Positions 17,022 through 25,638 are shown, numbered from the stretch's first letter. The stretch is DNA of 64,000 bases from an uncultured Mucilaginibacter sp. (GCA_913775265.1 CAJYJH010000071.1:1-64000); one strand, 5' to 3'. Numbers and translations: made by a program. Notes: generated by a model from the sequence alone, not told the origin.

Positions 17022-17359
17022 GATCTTCTTTTTAATTGCAGAAATACGTTTCGTGTTGAGAATTGCAGGTAACGCGGCAGGTATCGCTTAGCAGATCTCT
17101 TCATTAGCCCATATTGACCGTACTTGTGACTGAACTTAAAGACCTGGTAAAAGAGCATGCTTCCAAGCGCACCTATGATGATCAGGCACATCGTCACCGG
17201 AACACTAAACAGGTACATAACCGCAAAGCCAATGAGCAAAATAACGAGGCCTGCTGCTAGATAGCCAATGTACTGGGCCTTCAGCCCTTTAAATTCGATG
17301 GGCTTATTGATACCCTTGTTGATGTGATACAGTGCCATAAACATGCTATTAAACGCCAA
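17018..17359 (-). CDS. traF: TraF membrane protein (DUF4133, VirB3-like)
   Basis: The 113-residue protein has two closely spaced TM helices (YIGYLAAGLVILLIGFAVMYLF and VTMCLIIIGALGSMLFYQVF) and a basic C-terminus, as in VirB3-like TraF of Bacteroidota ICEs. The family signature around INKPIEFKGLKAQYIGYL is present. It overlaps traE by 11 bases upstream and traG by 4 bases downstream. Met6 or Met8 could also be the start, which would reduce the traE overlap. Confidence 0.92.
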   Translation of the reverse strand: MAFNSMFMALYHINKGINKPIEFKGLKAQYIGYLAAGLVILLIGFAVMYLFSVPVTMCLIIIGALGSMLFYQVFKFSHKYGQYGLMKRSAKRYLPRYLQFSTRNVFLQLKRRS

Positions 17360-17687
17360 AGAATGATTTGAGCACCGTAGCTACCACTACTAAGAAGATA
17401 CAGCTTCCGAACCAGCTGGATGCCACCTTACCGGTATCATGCTCGCCATCATTCCATTTCTTGTAAACCTTAATAGCACCTACTAGGCCGACTAAAGCCC
17501 CAATGGCATACATCAAGGTTGTGCCGGTAGTAAAATAGCTTTTGACCTGCGTAGTTGCCTCCTGAATACCGGCATTACCGTCCTGTGCATACAAGGTGAA
17601 GGCGAAAAGGATAAATGTCAATGTGCCAAAGCATCTCTTCAACAGATGCCTCGGATCGTTATTTCTTTTTACTTGCTGTGTTTTCAT
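17349..17687 (-). CDS. traE: TraE membrane protein (DUF4134, VirB2-like)
   Basis: The 112-residue protein has a signal peptide (about residues 20-35, ending YAQDG) and two TM segments (TTLMYAIGALVGLVGAIKVY and SSWFGSCIFLVVVATVLKSF). This matches DUF4134/TraE, with the size and topology of VirB2-type pilin subunits. It is the first strongly conserved gene of the transfer-apparatus operon, followed by traF and traG. Confidence 0.92.
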   Translation of the reverse strand: MKTQQVKRNNDPRHLLKRCFGTLTFILFAFTLYAQDGNAGIQEATTQVKSYFTTGTTLMYAIGALVGLVGAIKVYKKWNDGEHDTGKVASSWFGSCIFLVVVATVLKSFFGV

Positions 17688-17717
17688 GATTATTTATTTT
17701 AAAGGGTTTAAAAAATG

Positions 17718-18251
17718 TTACTCATTCAAGGCAGGCAGGTCATTGATTGTCAAGTCGAATGGCAACTTTCCGTGCGATTCGTTTAAGAGATGCTCAGTTA
17801 CCTGTAGATAGTTTATTTGCGACCCGTAAGGTTTATAAGAGGTAAGCAGAATGTTCAGCAATGAAATAAATTCTGATTTACTGTCAACGTCTGCGAAAGC
17901 ATCAATGAGTTTGTCCGTCTCATTAAGCAGTTGTGTTTGTGGCAAAAACTCAACGGGCTTTGCTGCTGTTGATTCAGCAACTGGTTCGTTTAAGTCTTCG
18001 TCGATGTCGGCTTCCGCGAATTGTAACTCTTCGTCGGCTACGACGGTGATGCTTTCATCTTGCTTAGCTTGACCCATCACCGCAAAAGATGAAAGGTTGC
18101 TGCTTGGGGCAAGTACCTGACCTGGGTGCTTAGCTATAAAAAGATTGGTAACCTCGCGTTGATAGTAGCGAAGGATCACATACAGGTAGTAAGATGCGCT
18201 TATGATAGCGATGGCTGCAAAATACTGCTGCCAGGAGATGGATGACAACAT
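17718..18251 (-). CDS. Hypothetical single-TM protein leading the tra operon
   Basis: This 177-residue protein has one N-terminal TM helix (YFAAIAIISASYYLYVILRYY), an acidic low-complexity middle (about 70-110) and a C-terminal helical domain. It is first in the tra operon, 30 bases before traE and 74 bases downstream of the 29-bp shared control repeat. The position matches TraD-like proteins of other Bacteroidota ICEs, but the sequence alone does not identify it. Confidence 0.65.
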   Translation of the reverse strand: MLSSISWQQYFAAIAIISASYYLYVILRYYQREVTNLFIAKHPGQVLAPSSNLSSFAVMGQAKQDESITVVADEELQFAEADIDEDLNEPVAESTAAKPVEFLPQTQLLNETDKLIDAFADVDSKSEFISLLNILLTSYKPYGSQINYLQVTEHLLNESHGKLPFDLTINDLPALNE

Positions 18252-18324
18252 AACACTTTGATTTTAAAGACCATCTGCACCATGCAGCGATCCCGAAAGC
18301 AAAGGTTGGCCTATCCAAAAAACT

Positions 18325-18353
18325 TTTATCACACCTCATGTACAAGGTAGGAT
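18325..18353 (-). promoter_or_regulatory. 29-bp shared control repeat, copy 1 (tra operon)
   Basis: The sequence TTTATCACACCTCATGTAC followed by AAGGTAGGAT recurs at 23835-23863 with one base changed. This copy lies 74 bases upstream of the first tra-operon gene; the other lies 46 bases upstream of the excisionase/mob operon. It contains the imperfect palindrome ACCTCATGTACAAGGT. A common activator or repressor site is the simplest explanation. Confidence 0.65.
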
Positions 18354-18395
18354 AAATTTTTTATAACAAATTGAAAAACAGGAAGTTAAAAAAGG

Positions 18396-19262
18396 CTATA
18401 ATTTTAGCTTTTGCTGAATCGAGCCATCTTCATCCAGTTTTTGGTCCATTTTACGGAGTAAGGCAAGTTTTAACTTATCCAATAATAGCGTGCGGTCTTT
18501 CTTCCTTCTTGTAATATCCGTGTATTTATGATAATACTGGCCTAAATCGATATGAAAAACCGTTTGAAAGAAGCTAACAACCGTTTTGATCTCCGCATTG
18601 CCATTATTAAATACGCCAGCAGCAACCAGCGCGTAAATCAGTTCGATCAGATCGGTCTTTGAAAATGTCCAGGTGAGCGGAAGTTCGAAGCTCATTTCAG
18701 GCGGACGCTCATCATGATTGTTGAGCTTTTGCAGTTCGATATTTAAAAAGTCCTGATATTTTTCGTTAGCGATGATGTTGGCCAGTTTATAGTCGTGGCT
18801 GGTTGAATACACTTCATCTTCTTCGAATTTTTCCAATTCTACATGTACGTCAAACCCACCACGCGTGAAATACACTTCATCCATCTGGGTGGAACCAGAG
18901 CGATAGTACTGATAAAAAGCGGCGTTATGATCGAAATAACGTTTAAGATCGGCCAGTTCAGAATTGATATATTCTTTTAAATGATCTTCGGCTCCTGTCG
19001 GCCTTTTCATCAGGTAGTTATAAACGCTGATGAAGTAAATGTATTTACTGTAGAATTGGGGTTTTACTTCTTTGAAGAAATGGATCTCGTCTTCGACACT
19101 TTCAAAAGAATAGCTGGAGATGTAGCTTTTCAACTTGGCCATTGCTTTTTTGCAAAGGATGATAGAAGCTTTGTATTGTTCGGCTAAAGGTTCCCCATTC
19201 GTGGAAATTTCGTTTAATTGGTTTTCTAAAGCGCTGTAGTAACGCTCGGTGATGGTGCGCAT
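18396..19262 (-). CDS. rteC: RteC-like regulator of conjugative transfer
   Basis: This 288-residue protein matches RteC, which in CTnDOT binds inverted half-sites upstream of the excision operon and turns on excision and transfer. The family pattern includes PQFYSKYIYFISVYNYLMKRP, DHNAAFYQYYRSGSTQMDEVYF and the C-terminal LTWTFSKTDLIELIYALVAAGVFN with RRKKDRTLLLDKLK. The gene lies between the coupling protein and the tra operon. An 11-bp inverted repeat is centred about 60 bases upstream of the ATG. No RteA/RteB two-component pair is visible in the window. Confidence 0.92.
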   Translation of the reverse strand: MRTITERYYSALENQLNEISTNGEPLAEQYKASIILCKKAMAKLKSYISSYSFESVEDEIHFFKEVKPQFYSKYIYFISVYNYLMKRPTGAEDHLKEYINSELADLKRYFDHNAAFYQYYRSGSTQMDEVYFTRGGFDVHVELEKFEEDEVYSTSHDYKLANIIANEKYQDFLNIELQKLNNHDERPPEMSFELPLTWTFSKTDLIELIYALVAAGVFNNGNAEIKTVVSFFQTVFHIDLGQYYHKYTDITRRKKDRTLLLDKLKLALLRKMDQKLDEDGSIQQKLKL

Positions 19263-19309
19263 ATGGATTTGGTTTAGGCAATTAGGATTATTGCTTAATA
19301 CGCAAATTG

Positions 19310-19337
19310 CGAATAACGTGTTACGACACGTTATTCG
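19310..19337. promoter_or_regulatory. 11-bp inverted repeat upstream of rteC
   Basis: CGAATAACGTG and CACGTTATTCG are perfect 11-base arms around TTACGA, about 50-75 bases upstream of the rteC ATG and downstream of the coupling-protein stop. CGCAAATTGCG just to the left (19301-19311) is a second small palindrome. This could be the rteC operator or the terminator of the mob operon. Confidence 0.55.
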
Positions 19338-19390
19338 TTTAACTTCACCTTAAATCAATATTACGTTAATATGACGAATGGCATTATTAC

Positions 19391-21325
19391 TTAAGAGTTA
19401 ATCACGACGTCTTGGACGATAGCCTTTATGTCATCTTTGATTTGTTGGTAATTACGCAGGACCTCCGCCTGATCGATATCTCGAACGGTGGGGATAGGTT
19501 GATAATTCAACTCTTCATTGCGAATACTGTCATGGTCATTTTGAATTTCGTTATGAAACACTTTTAAGCTGATCTTATTGGTCGGGTCATCGGCTACCAT
19601 GCCCACAAATTCACCGGAAGATAGCCCAGCAATTTTAGAGGCAGGTATCGCAAAGTCCAGTTGAGTAGAACGGCTCACCGAGGTATCCTGGCTGTTGATG
19701 GATACACTTTCTTTTTGTTGGTTAATTTTTCCGAAGCGTTCTGACAACTGTTTGGCTGTATCGCCTGTTACCTGCCCGCAAATAATATTACCTACGATAT
19801 TCATAATAACCTCTGCCTGATCACGACCATAATCCTTTTTAAGCTGACTATAGTCTTGAACCGCCAATGTCACCGCTACCTTATTCGACCTTGCCGTAGC
19901 GATAAGGTTGTCAATGCCGTTAAAGTAAATGGTTGGGAATTCATCGAAGATCATGCTGCATTTCTGGCGGTTCTTTTGGTTGACCAGCTTGTTAATGCGG
20001 TTGATATACAAGGACAGCACAGCACCGTTCACCTGTGATTTTTGCGGATTATTGGCAAGGCAGACGATCTTCGGTTCGTCAGGATTATTAATGTCTAAAG
20101 AGAAATCATTGCCGCTTAACACATAATAAAGCTGCGGTGATGATAGCCGCGCCAAACTGATCTTAGCGCTTGCCACCTGACCTTCTAACTGTTCATAGGC
20201 CTCATTCTGCCAGGCAGAAATGAAAGGATTGATCAATACTTCGATTTCAGGTTCTTGTAGCAATGCTTCAAACAATTCCTTGTAATCCACCTGAGCTAAC
20301 TCAATAACATGCGGCAAGGTACAAAAGCGGCCATCCTGGTACTTTCGCAGAAACCACATGATCGCTGTGATAAAGTTGATCGGTGATTCCACAAAAAAGT
20401 CTCCCTGCTTTTTGATCCATTCCCGATTTAAACCCAACATGATCGTTCGGCTGGCGTCAATCGCATCTGTTATATCCAGCATGGTTTCTGGTTCCAGTGG
20501 ATTCGCGCGGTGCATGATCTGTTCTAAGTTAATCACATACTGGGTCGGTTTGACCTTGTACAAGTGACCATGTTGAAGCAATGCGTTATAGGCAATCTTG
20601 GTTAGGTCATCATACTTAAAATCATAGATCAGCATGGAAAAACCCTTTTGAATATGTTGGGTGATAATGTGGCGGATAACAAAGTAAGATTTACCTGAAC
20701 CCGGACTGCCACCTATCAATGTGCCACGGAAAGGGTTGATGATATTGATCCAGCTATTACGCGCTTTGCCTTTCAGGTGGTAGATAGCAGGCAAGTTAAT
20801 CGAATACTCATTGTCAAGGTATCGCTCTTCCTGTGGAAATGATTCGTTGGCCTTGTTAAAAACGTCCTCAGCCAGCTTCAATTTGAGCATTCTAAACAGG
20901 GCACTTAGTCCTGACAAGATCAGTAGGTACCCTAACGAGGTTATGCCGATATATAGTGATGCTCTGATTGATACCGGATAGTTGACGTTGAGGAATACTG
21001 CACTGATAAAGTATAACAGCAACCCAGTCAAGGCATAGGTAGTGATTGTTTTAAGATTGATCTTCTCATCTTTCTTTCCCTTGCTGCCTAACAAGGAAAT
21101 CATCAAAGCGCACAGTGCTGCAAGTTTTGCATAAAGTACACTTTTGAAGACTGCCAATTTTGAGACAGACAGTAGGATACTGTTAATAACCGGCTTGGTC
21201 AATCCCCAATGCTGAAATGCAGCATAGCAGGATATATAAAAATGAAGGATAAGAATTGCCAGGCTGATAAACCGAGTAAAATCAATGATCCTTCTTAATG
21301 CTTGTTCGTTTTCACCTGTTTGCAT
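19391..21325 (-). CDS. mobC: Type IV coupling protein (MobC/TraG-like)
   Basis: The 644-residue VirD4-type coupling ATPase links the relaxosome to the transfer channel. It has about four N-terminal TM segments (residues 12-160), Walker A GGSPGSGKSYF (about 203) and Walker B SMIFDEFPTIYF (about 457), followed by an NKVAVTLAVQDYSQL motif. It lies 12 bases after the relaxase gene in the usual mobA-mobB-mobC order of Bacteroidota ICEs. Confidence 0.93.
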   Translation of the reverse strand: MQTGENEQALRRIIDFTRFISLAILILHFYISCYAAFQHWGLTKPVINSILLSVSKLAVFKSVLYAKLAALCALMISLLGSKGKKDEKINLKTITTYALTGLLLYFISAVFLNVNYPVSIRASLYIGITSLGYLLILSGLSALFRMLKLKLAEDVFNKANESFPQEERYLDNEYSINLPAIYHLKGKARNSWINIINPFRGTLIGGSPGSGKSYFVIRHIITQHIQKGFSMLIYDFKYDDLTKIAYNALLQHGHLYKVKPTQYVINLEQIMHRANPLEPETMLDITDAIDASRTIMLGLNREWIKKQGDFFVESPINFITAIMWFLRKYQDGRFCTLPHVIELAQVDYKELFEALLQEPEIEVLINPFISAWQNEAYEQLEGQVASAKISLARLSSPQLYYVLSGNDFSLDINNPDEPKIVCLANNPQKSQVNGAVLSLYINRINKLVNQKNRQKCSMIFDEFPTIYFNGIDNLIATARSNKVAVTLAVQDYSQLKKDYGRDQAEVIMNIVGNIICGQVTGDTAKQLSERFGKINQQKESVSINSQDTSVSRSTQLDFAIPASKIAGLSSGEFVGMVADDPTNKISLKVFHNEIQNDHDSIRNEELNYQPIPTVRDIDQAEVLRNYQQIKDDIKAIVQDVVINS

Positions 21326-21336
21326 AACTGTAAAAT

Positions 21337-22590
21337 TTAAAGTGAATGTCCTCTGCGTTTTTTCTTGCGCTTTCTTTGCTGTAGCCTGCCGATGGCTGCC
21401 ATATCTTGTTTTTCCTCCTGGTATAAGGCTTCTAGGAATGCACTGCCACCGTTGAAGTTGTTATTACCGTTTATTCCTGTGTTATCAGGCAAATGTTTAT
21501 TGCCGTATAGATCAACGTTATGGCTTGGTTTAATGCCTCCTTCTGATCGTGCAAAGAATTGTGAAAGGCTGTTTGCGCTATAGATTTTGCCTAAATCACT
21601 GCCGTTGAACACAGCTTTAGTTTTATGATCGACAAAGGTCACCCCATATAACCGGCCATCCTCACTGTGCCTAAAAATGGCTTCAATATTCTGTTCCTTA
21701 ACCTTTAACTGAAACTCGGTTTTACCAATCGGTTTGTTCAGCAGATCTTCAATCGCCTGCTTTACCTGCTCTTTTAGTGATTTCCGTAGCACCTCATTTA
21801 AAGCAAAGCGTCCTTCCAACGTTTTTAACGTTGGTTTACCGTAGATACTGCTGGCCTTGATAGGAACGCCGATCTTGCCACCTTTACCATCCAGTGCCCA
21901 GTATACCAACCCGTTTTTCTCATACATCCTGGATTCTTTTGAACCCCGGTCAGCCATCACGTTAAAGCCGTTTAGAACCGCATTAAATTCCGGGATGCTG
22001 GTAAACTTGTATGTTCGCAATACCTCACTCACCACATTGGTGATCGCCCGCTTCGTATCTGATTTTCCGTAAGCCAATTGTTCCAGGGAAAGAGATTTAA
22101 TATTATGCTGTGCTTTCCCCTGATCCTCTGCCTTGACCAACCCGTGGTTTAGCTCTACTTGCTTTCGTGACTGCTCAGAGGCTTTATTAGCCAGCAAATG
22201 AAAGCTGATCCTTTCACCATCCGGTTTAATGTTCGTAGATACCAAATGCAGGTGTGGATGCCCGGCATCGTAATGCTGATACACAAGGTACGGTTGCTTA
22301 CCAAATCCTAAGCCTTCCATGTATTCATCGGCAATTTGCTGAAGTGTCCATTTGTCTAAACTTTCGCCAACAGCAAAATTCAATGACACGTGTAAGGCAT
22401 TGACCTGTGTGCGCTCATTCCGTTTTGTTAGGTCAGTCAACCGGTTCACCTTGTCGCTGAAAGACAGGTCAGGCGGCTCCTTCAAATAACCCTGTGCCAG
22501 GATCAATTCAGCCTTGCCTAAACGCACCTTATGCTCATTGTAATTTATTGCCCCGAGGATGCTTCGTCCGGTTTTAATTTTTGCGACCAT
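21337..22590 (-). CDS. mobB: Relaxase MobB
   Basis: The 417-residue relaxase nicks oriT and leads the strand into the recipient. The metal-binding three-His signature is HYDAGHPHLHL (about residues 105-115), preceded by VNALHVSLNF. The likely catalytic Tyr is near the N-terminus (INYNEHK, residue 17). The C-terminal 150 residues are basic and probably bind DNA. The start overlaps the 3' end of mobA by 46 bases. The C-terminal tail QRKRKKKRRGH is strongly basic. Confidence 0.92.
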   Translation of the reverse strand: MVAKIKTGRSILGAINYNEHKVRLGKAELILAQGYLKEPPDLSFSDKVNRLTDLTKRNERTQVNALHVSLNFAVGESLDKWTLQQIADEYMEGLGFGKQPYLVYQHYDAGHPHLHLVSTNIKPDGERISFHLLANKASEQSRKQVELNHGLVKAEDQGKAQHNIKSLSLEQLAYGKSDTKRAITNVVSEVLRTYKFTSIPEFNAVLNGFNVMADRGSKESRMYEKNGLVYWALDGKGGKIGVPIKASSIYGKPTLKTLEGRFALNEVLRKSLKEQVKQAIEDLLNKPIGKTEFQLKVKEQNIEAIFRHSEDGRLYGVTFVDHKTKAVFNGSDLGKIYSANSLSQFFARSEGGIKPSHNVDLYGNKHLPDNTGINGNNNFNGGSAFLEALYQEEKQDMAAIGRLQQRKRKKKRRGHSL

Positions 22591-22967
22591 AGTTCTGAAA
22601 AATTTTGCATGCGGTCTTTGATCTGGGCGATGGCCGGGTCAACCTTGGTGCCGATAATAGACATCAGCGACAACCATAAACGGTTGTTTGCGGAACCATG
22701 CGCTGCATTGATTTGACGGACTGCCTGGTTCAAATTGTTGCCAATGGCATTGAGTTCCCGGCGCAGCAAAGACAGCTCTTCAAGCATCTCATCCATGGAC
22801 TTGTCCCGGTAATTTACGGTGACTGGTTTTTCCAGTAAAACACACCGGATGTACTCGCTCATCTTCCTGAACCGCGTCTTTTTGAAACGCTTGTCTATCA
22901 ATAAAAATTCACCAGGTTTAAACCTCGTGGTGATCTTTCGTAACCTGTTCTCTTCTTCATTTTCCAT
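22545..22967 (-). CDS. mobA: Relaxosome accessory protein MobA
   Basis: This 140-residue protein resembles the MobC/MobA relaxosome family: an N-terminal RHH-like part (TTRFKPGEFLLIDKRFKKTRFRKMSEYIRCVLL) and the characteristic helix LLRRELNAIGNNLNQAVRQINAA. It should bind oriT and help the relaxase. The adjacent upstream 120 bases contain four inverted repeats, which fits an oriT. Its 3' end overlaps mobB. Confidence 0.9.
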   Translation of the reverse strand: MENEEENRLRKITTRFKPGEFLLIDKRFKKTRFRKMSEYIRCVLLEKPVTVNYRDKSMDEMLEELSLLRRELNAIGNNLNQAVRQINAAHGSANNRLWLSLMSIIGTKVDPAIAQIKDRMQNFSELWSQKLKPDEASSGQ

Positions 22968-22980
22968 AACTCAAATCATC

Positions 22981-23094
22981 TAAAAATCCGACTTCGGAGG
23001 ATTTTTAAAGTGCCCCCGAACTGACTTCGGAAGGAAGGGCAAGATTCCGTTGTCGGACAACGGTTTATCTTGCTGATTGCTCAAAAATGCAATC
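22981..23094. other. Candidate oriT: cluster of inverted repeats
   Basis: Four inverted repeats lie in 114 bases just upstream of mobA: TAAAAATCC/GGATTTTTA (22981-23007), CCGAA/TTCGG (about 23016-23030), CCGTTGTC-G-GACAACGG (23047-23063) nested in AAGAT/ATCTT (23041-23071), and GATTGC/GCAATC (23075-23094). No gene occupies the stretch. Position next to the relaxase genes and density of symmetry both point to oriT. The nick site cannot be read from sequence alone. Confidence 0.6.
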
Positions 23095-23142
23095 TCGTCC
23101 TTCTACAAAGTCCTCGATTTGGATTTGGTCAACTTCATCAAC

Positions 23143-23463
23143 TTAAAACGAATCACTGTAAAATGGAGACTGCCTGAACCGGCGTTTCACTTCCTGCCGA
23201 TGATTATAAATCCATTCGGCAGCACATACTTTCCAGTTGTTTATCGTGCCGCCGGTTGGTGTCTTCCACCCGCGAGCAGCATGCTCGTTGAAGAAGTCGT
23301 CAGCCAAGTCGCATTCGCCTTTTTGGTCAAAGTAGATGAGCAAAACGTCCTTGTCGGGTGGCATGGTAGTCCCCAGGCCGTCGTGATTATGCACAGTATT
23401 TTTACTGCTTTTTCTGACTTCCTTTTGCTGTTTTGGAACAGTGCGTTTGGCCTTGCGTTTCAT
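23143..23463 (-). CDS. Hypothetical ICE protein (106 aa)
   Basis: This 106-residue protein has a basic N-terminus (KRKAKRTVPKQQKEVRK) and a C-terminal part rich in Trp, Arg and Phe (WKVCAAEWIYNHRQEVKRRFRQ). It overlaps the upstream HTH gene by 4 bases (ATGA), so the two are coupled. Proteins like this are usual between the excisionase-like gene and mobA in Bacteroidota ICEs. Function unknown. Confidence 0.7.
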   Translation of the reverse strand: MKRKAKRTVPKQQKEVRKSSKNTVHNHDGLGTTMPPDKDVLLIYFDQKGECDLADDFFNEHAARGWKTPTGGTINNWKVCAAEWIYNHRQEVKRRFRQSPFYSDSF

Positions 23464-23789
23464 GCCATTTTCATCTGCTCGTTCAACTTACCGGAAGCCA
23501 TCAGCTTTTCAATTTCTTCCGAATTATAGTAAGTGATACCACCCAATTTTTTAAAAGGTATCAGGCCCTTATCCCTGAGATATTGCAGTTTGCTTTCAGA
23601 TAGCCGGAGCATCTTTTTGATCTCAAAAGCCTTAAGCCACTGGTGGCCCGGCTGGCCGGATTGTTCTTTGAGCAGCTTCTTAATGTCGACAATAAGCTGT
23701 TGTTTAAAGTCGAGTAAGTCCTGAACTGTGATGAGCTGATCACGGTTTACTTTAGGAAAGTCGTGTTGGATTTCAGTATGATTTGCCAT
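23460..23789 (-). CDS. Excisionase-like HTH protein
   Basis: The 109-residue protein has a MerR/Xis-type winged helix (about residues 48-92): FEIKKMLRLSESKLQYLRDKGLIPFKKLGGITYYNSEEIEKLM. This HTH_17-type domain is found in excisionases and small regulators of Bacteroidota ICEs. It is first in the operon that includes mobA and mobB. The 29-bp repeat shared with the tra promoter ends 46 bases upstream of its ATG. It probably bends DNA for integrase or regulates mob genes. Confidence 0.82.
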   Translation of the reverse strand: MANHTEIQHDFPKVNRDQLITVQDLLDFKQQLIVDIKKLLKEQSGQPGHQWLKAFEIKKMLRLSESKLQYLRDKGLIPFKKLGGITYYNSEEIEKLMASGKLNEQMKMA

Positions 23790-23834
23790 AGCTTAAAATT
23801 TAGCAATAGCAAATGTGAAGAAGAGTAAAATAAA

Positions 23835-23863
23835 TTTATCACACCTCATGTACGAGGTAGGAT
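23835..23863 (-). promoter_or_regulatory. 29-bp shared control repeat, copy 2 (xis/mob operon)
   Basis: This copy has TTTATCACACCTCATGTAC then GAGGTAGGAT, with a perfect ACCTC-ATGTAC-GAGGT inverted repeat. On the minus strand it abuts TAAATTTA, close to the Bacteroidota -7 consensus. The matching copy at 18325-18353 precedes the tra operon. Bases 23864-24225 hold no feature I can support. Confidence 0.65.
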
Positions 23864-24225
23864 GTTTTATAGCTAAAATTTGGATAAATTGTCAGTTGTA
23901 AAAGGTAGATAATGCTCAGTTATCCTCTGTTGACCTAACGACCTACATAGATAGTTGCCAAACGTTAACGGGTTAAAGTATCACTTGGCGGCTATATTTA
24001 GTAAGTTCGTAAATGACTCCTAAAACCAAGAAGACTGCCTTTTTGTTCAGAGGGACCTTTAGTATCTATTTTGACCTCTACCCATGACGGTTTAGGCAGT
24101 ATTACAATTGCGTTTACACCCGTTAGGATTTGGTGCGCCAATAATTTGAACATTGCATTCAATAATTGATGTACTTAAATTAATATACGCCATACCGCAA
24201 ACGCAGCCTAGAAACTGAAACGCGC

Positions 24226-24643
24226 AAATAAAATGTTGGAATTGTCCGACCAGTTGAGTACCGAACTAGAGTCGATTTTAACAGGTGGTCAAGGGTACGC
24301 ATATCCGACCCCGAGGTAAAACGACTGATACAGTTGGCAATGGTGACAAACAATGAAACCTACGAAAAGCGAAAACTGGCAAGGAAGACGAACTATCAAG
24401 CCATTACAATAAGATGGTGAGCATTATACCATGACCGCAGAAAGCCAACAGTAAGCGACTACCAAAGGCACATTGATTGGTGCATACAACAGCGTTACAG
24501 GCTACATTCAGAACGTGCGCAACTTCCGGGATGATGAAAGCAAGTTTAAATCCATTATGTACGGTATTGGCTTTGACCGTTCTCAGGTAACATTTATTCT
24601 GTGTACGGAATTCGCAAAGCAGGGCAACAATGTGTTAAAATAG
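24226..24643 (+). pseudogene. Decayed DUF932 gene remnant
   Basis: The plus strand still reads the C-terminal half of a DUF932 protein, with several stops and frame breaks. The best part (about 24459-24643) reads GTLIGAYNSVTGYIQNVRNF, then DESKFKSIMYG and ILCTEFAKQGNN, and aligns with the end of the intact gene at 221-1288 (GTVFGAYNAVTGYFQNVRSF). Earlier pieces such as LELSDQLSTELESI also align loosely. The copy is diverged, not a recent duplicate. Its presence at the cargo edge suggests past recombination between related elements. Confidence 0.75.
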
Positions 24644-24772
24644 AATTAAAACACCCTATATCTGTTTAAACGCCCCTTCAATTGCTAATAAGAGGGTGAA
24701 ATGGCGTTTTTACGCGCGGCCCCGTACGAGGCATTATCTCATTTTACTTATACTTATTGTGTTATGAGTCAT

Positions 24773-25603
24773 TTAATCGTGCTGATGGTTATCAATATCA
24801 TTTAGGTTATGGCCAGGTATCTGACTGGCATCATCAACGAAATTAACATTCACTGGCGTTTCTCTATCAAGCATTGGGAAATAGCTATGACTCTTATCCT
24901 TATCACAGAAGTATTGCACCATAGCAAATCCAGCTTTTACCTTATCGAAAATCGTTTCGCTAAGCAAAAGCGCCAGAAAGGCAGATTCGATCTCGTTGGG
25001 TGTTAGCGCGGATTGTTTCTGATGAATGATCTCATCCCTAACATGCTTTAACTTTTTAAAATTCTCCCAAAAAGGCTGATTTTTGGGACTATCTATTCCC
25101 AAGATCTCTGGCACAATTTTACCCGCTTTTTCTTCCGTCGGTGTCCACTTTTCAATATTTGCTTTGTCCCAGATTTCTGTGATCCCCTTGTTATTCTTTT
25201 TTGCGAGGGTGTAGCTTTCAGGTATGGCTACATTGCATAATGCTTCTATCGCAGAATAAATCATAATTATACAAGACTGTATATTCTCGAAATAATCATA
25301 CAGTTTTGGAATAGTTTCTTGTTGAACGACATAAAGAAAATTTGATTTAAGCTTATTGCGGACGACATCATTATAGATTTGTATACTTAAATCGTATTCT
25401 TTCCTCGCTTTACTAATGAACAGGGTAACCCCATTTGGTGTGAAAAAGCTTATACCACTACCCTTAGTCAACATGAATTGAGAGTTTTGTTGGCTTTGAT
25501 AGACAGTTCTACCACCACTAGGAAAATAGACTTTTGGCCTCATCATTCTATAATCTGCCAATAAAAATTTTGAATACACTTTTTTCTCGTCCATAAAGAG
25601 CAA
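24773..25603 (-). CDS. HEPN-like protein with R-x4-H motif
   Basis: This 276-residue, mostly helical protein carries VRDEIIHQK, an R-x4-H motif (Arg189, His194) typical of HEPN RNase active sites. It lies in a predicted helical pair (IMIYSAIEALCNVAI about 112-126, and the KLKHVRDEIIHQ helix). Many HEPN proteins act as toxins or defence effectors. It is divergent from the ubiquitin-like operon, about 630 bases away, and ends next to the DUF932 remnant. Whether it belongs to that system or is a separate cargo gene cannot be told from sequence. Confidence 0.6.
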   Translation of the reverse strand: MLFMDEKKVYSKFLLADYRMMRPKVYFPSGGRTVYQSQQNSQFMLTKGSGISFFTPNGVTLFISKARKEYDLSIQIYNDVVRNKLKSNFLYVVQQETIPKLYDYFENIQSCIIMIYSAIEALCNVAIPESYTLAKKNNKGITEIWDKANIEKWTPTEEKAGKIVPEILGIDSPKNQPFWENFKKLKHVRDEIIHQKQSALTPNEIESAFLALLLSETIFDKVKAGFAMVQYFCDKDKSHSYFPMLDRETPVNVNFVDDASQIPGHNLNDIDNHQHD

Positions 25604-25638
25604 TAGATAAACTGCAATTTAAAGAACTAAAAGGAAAT

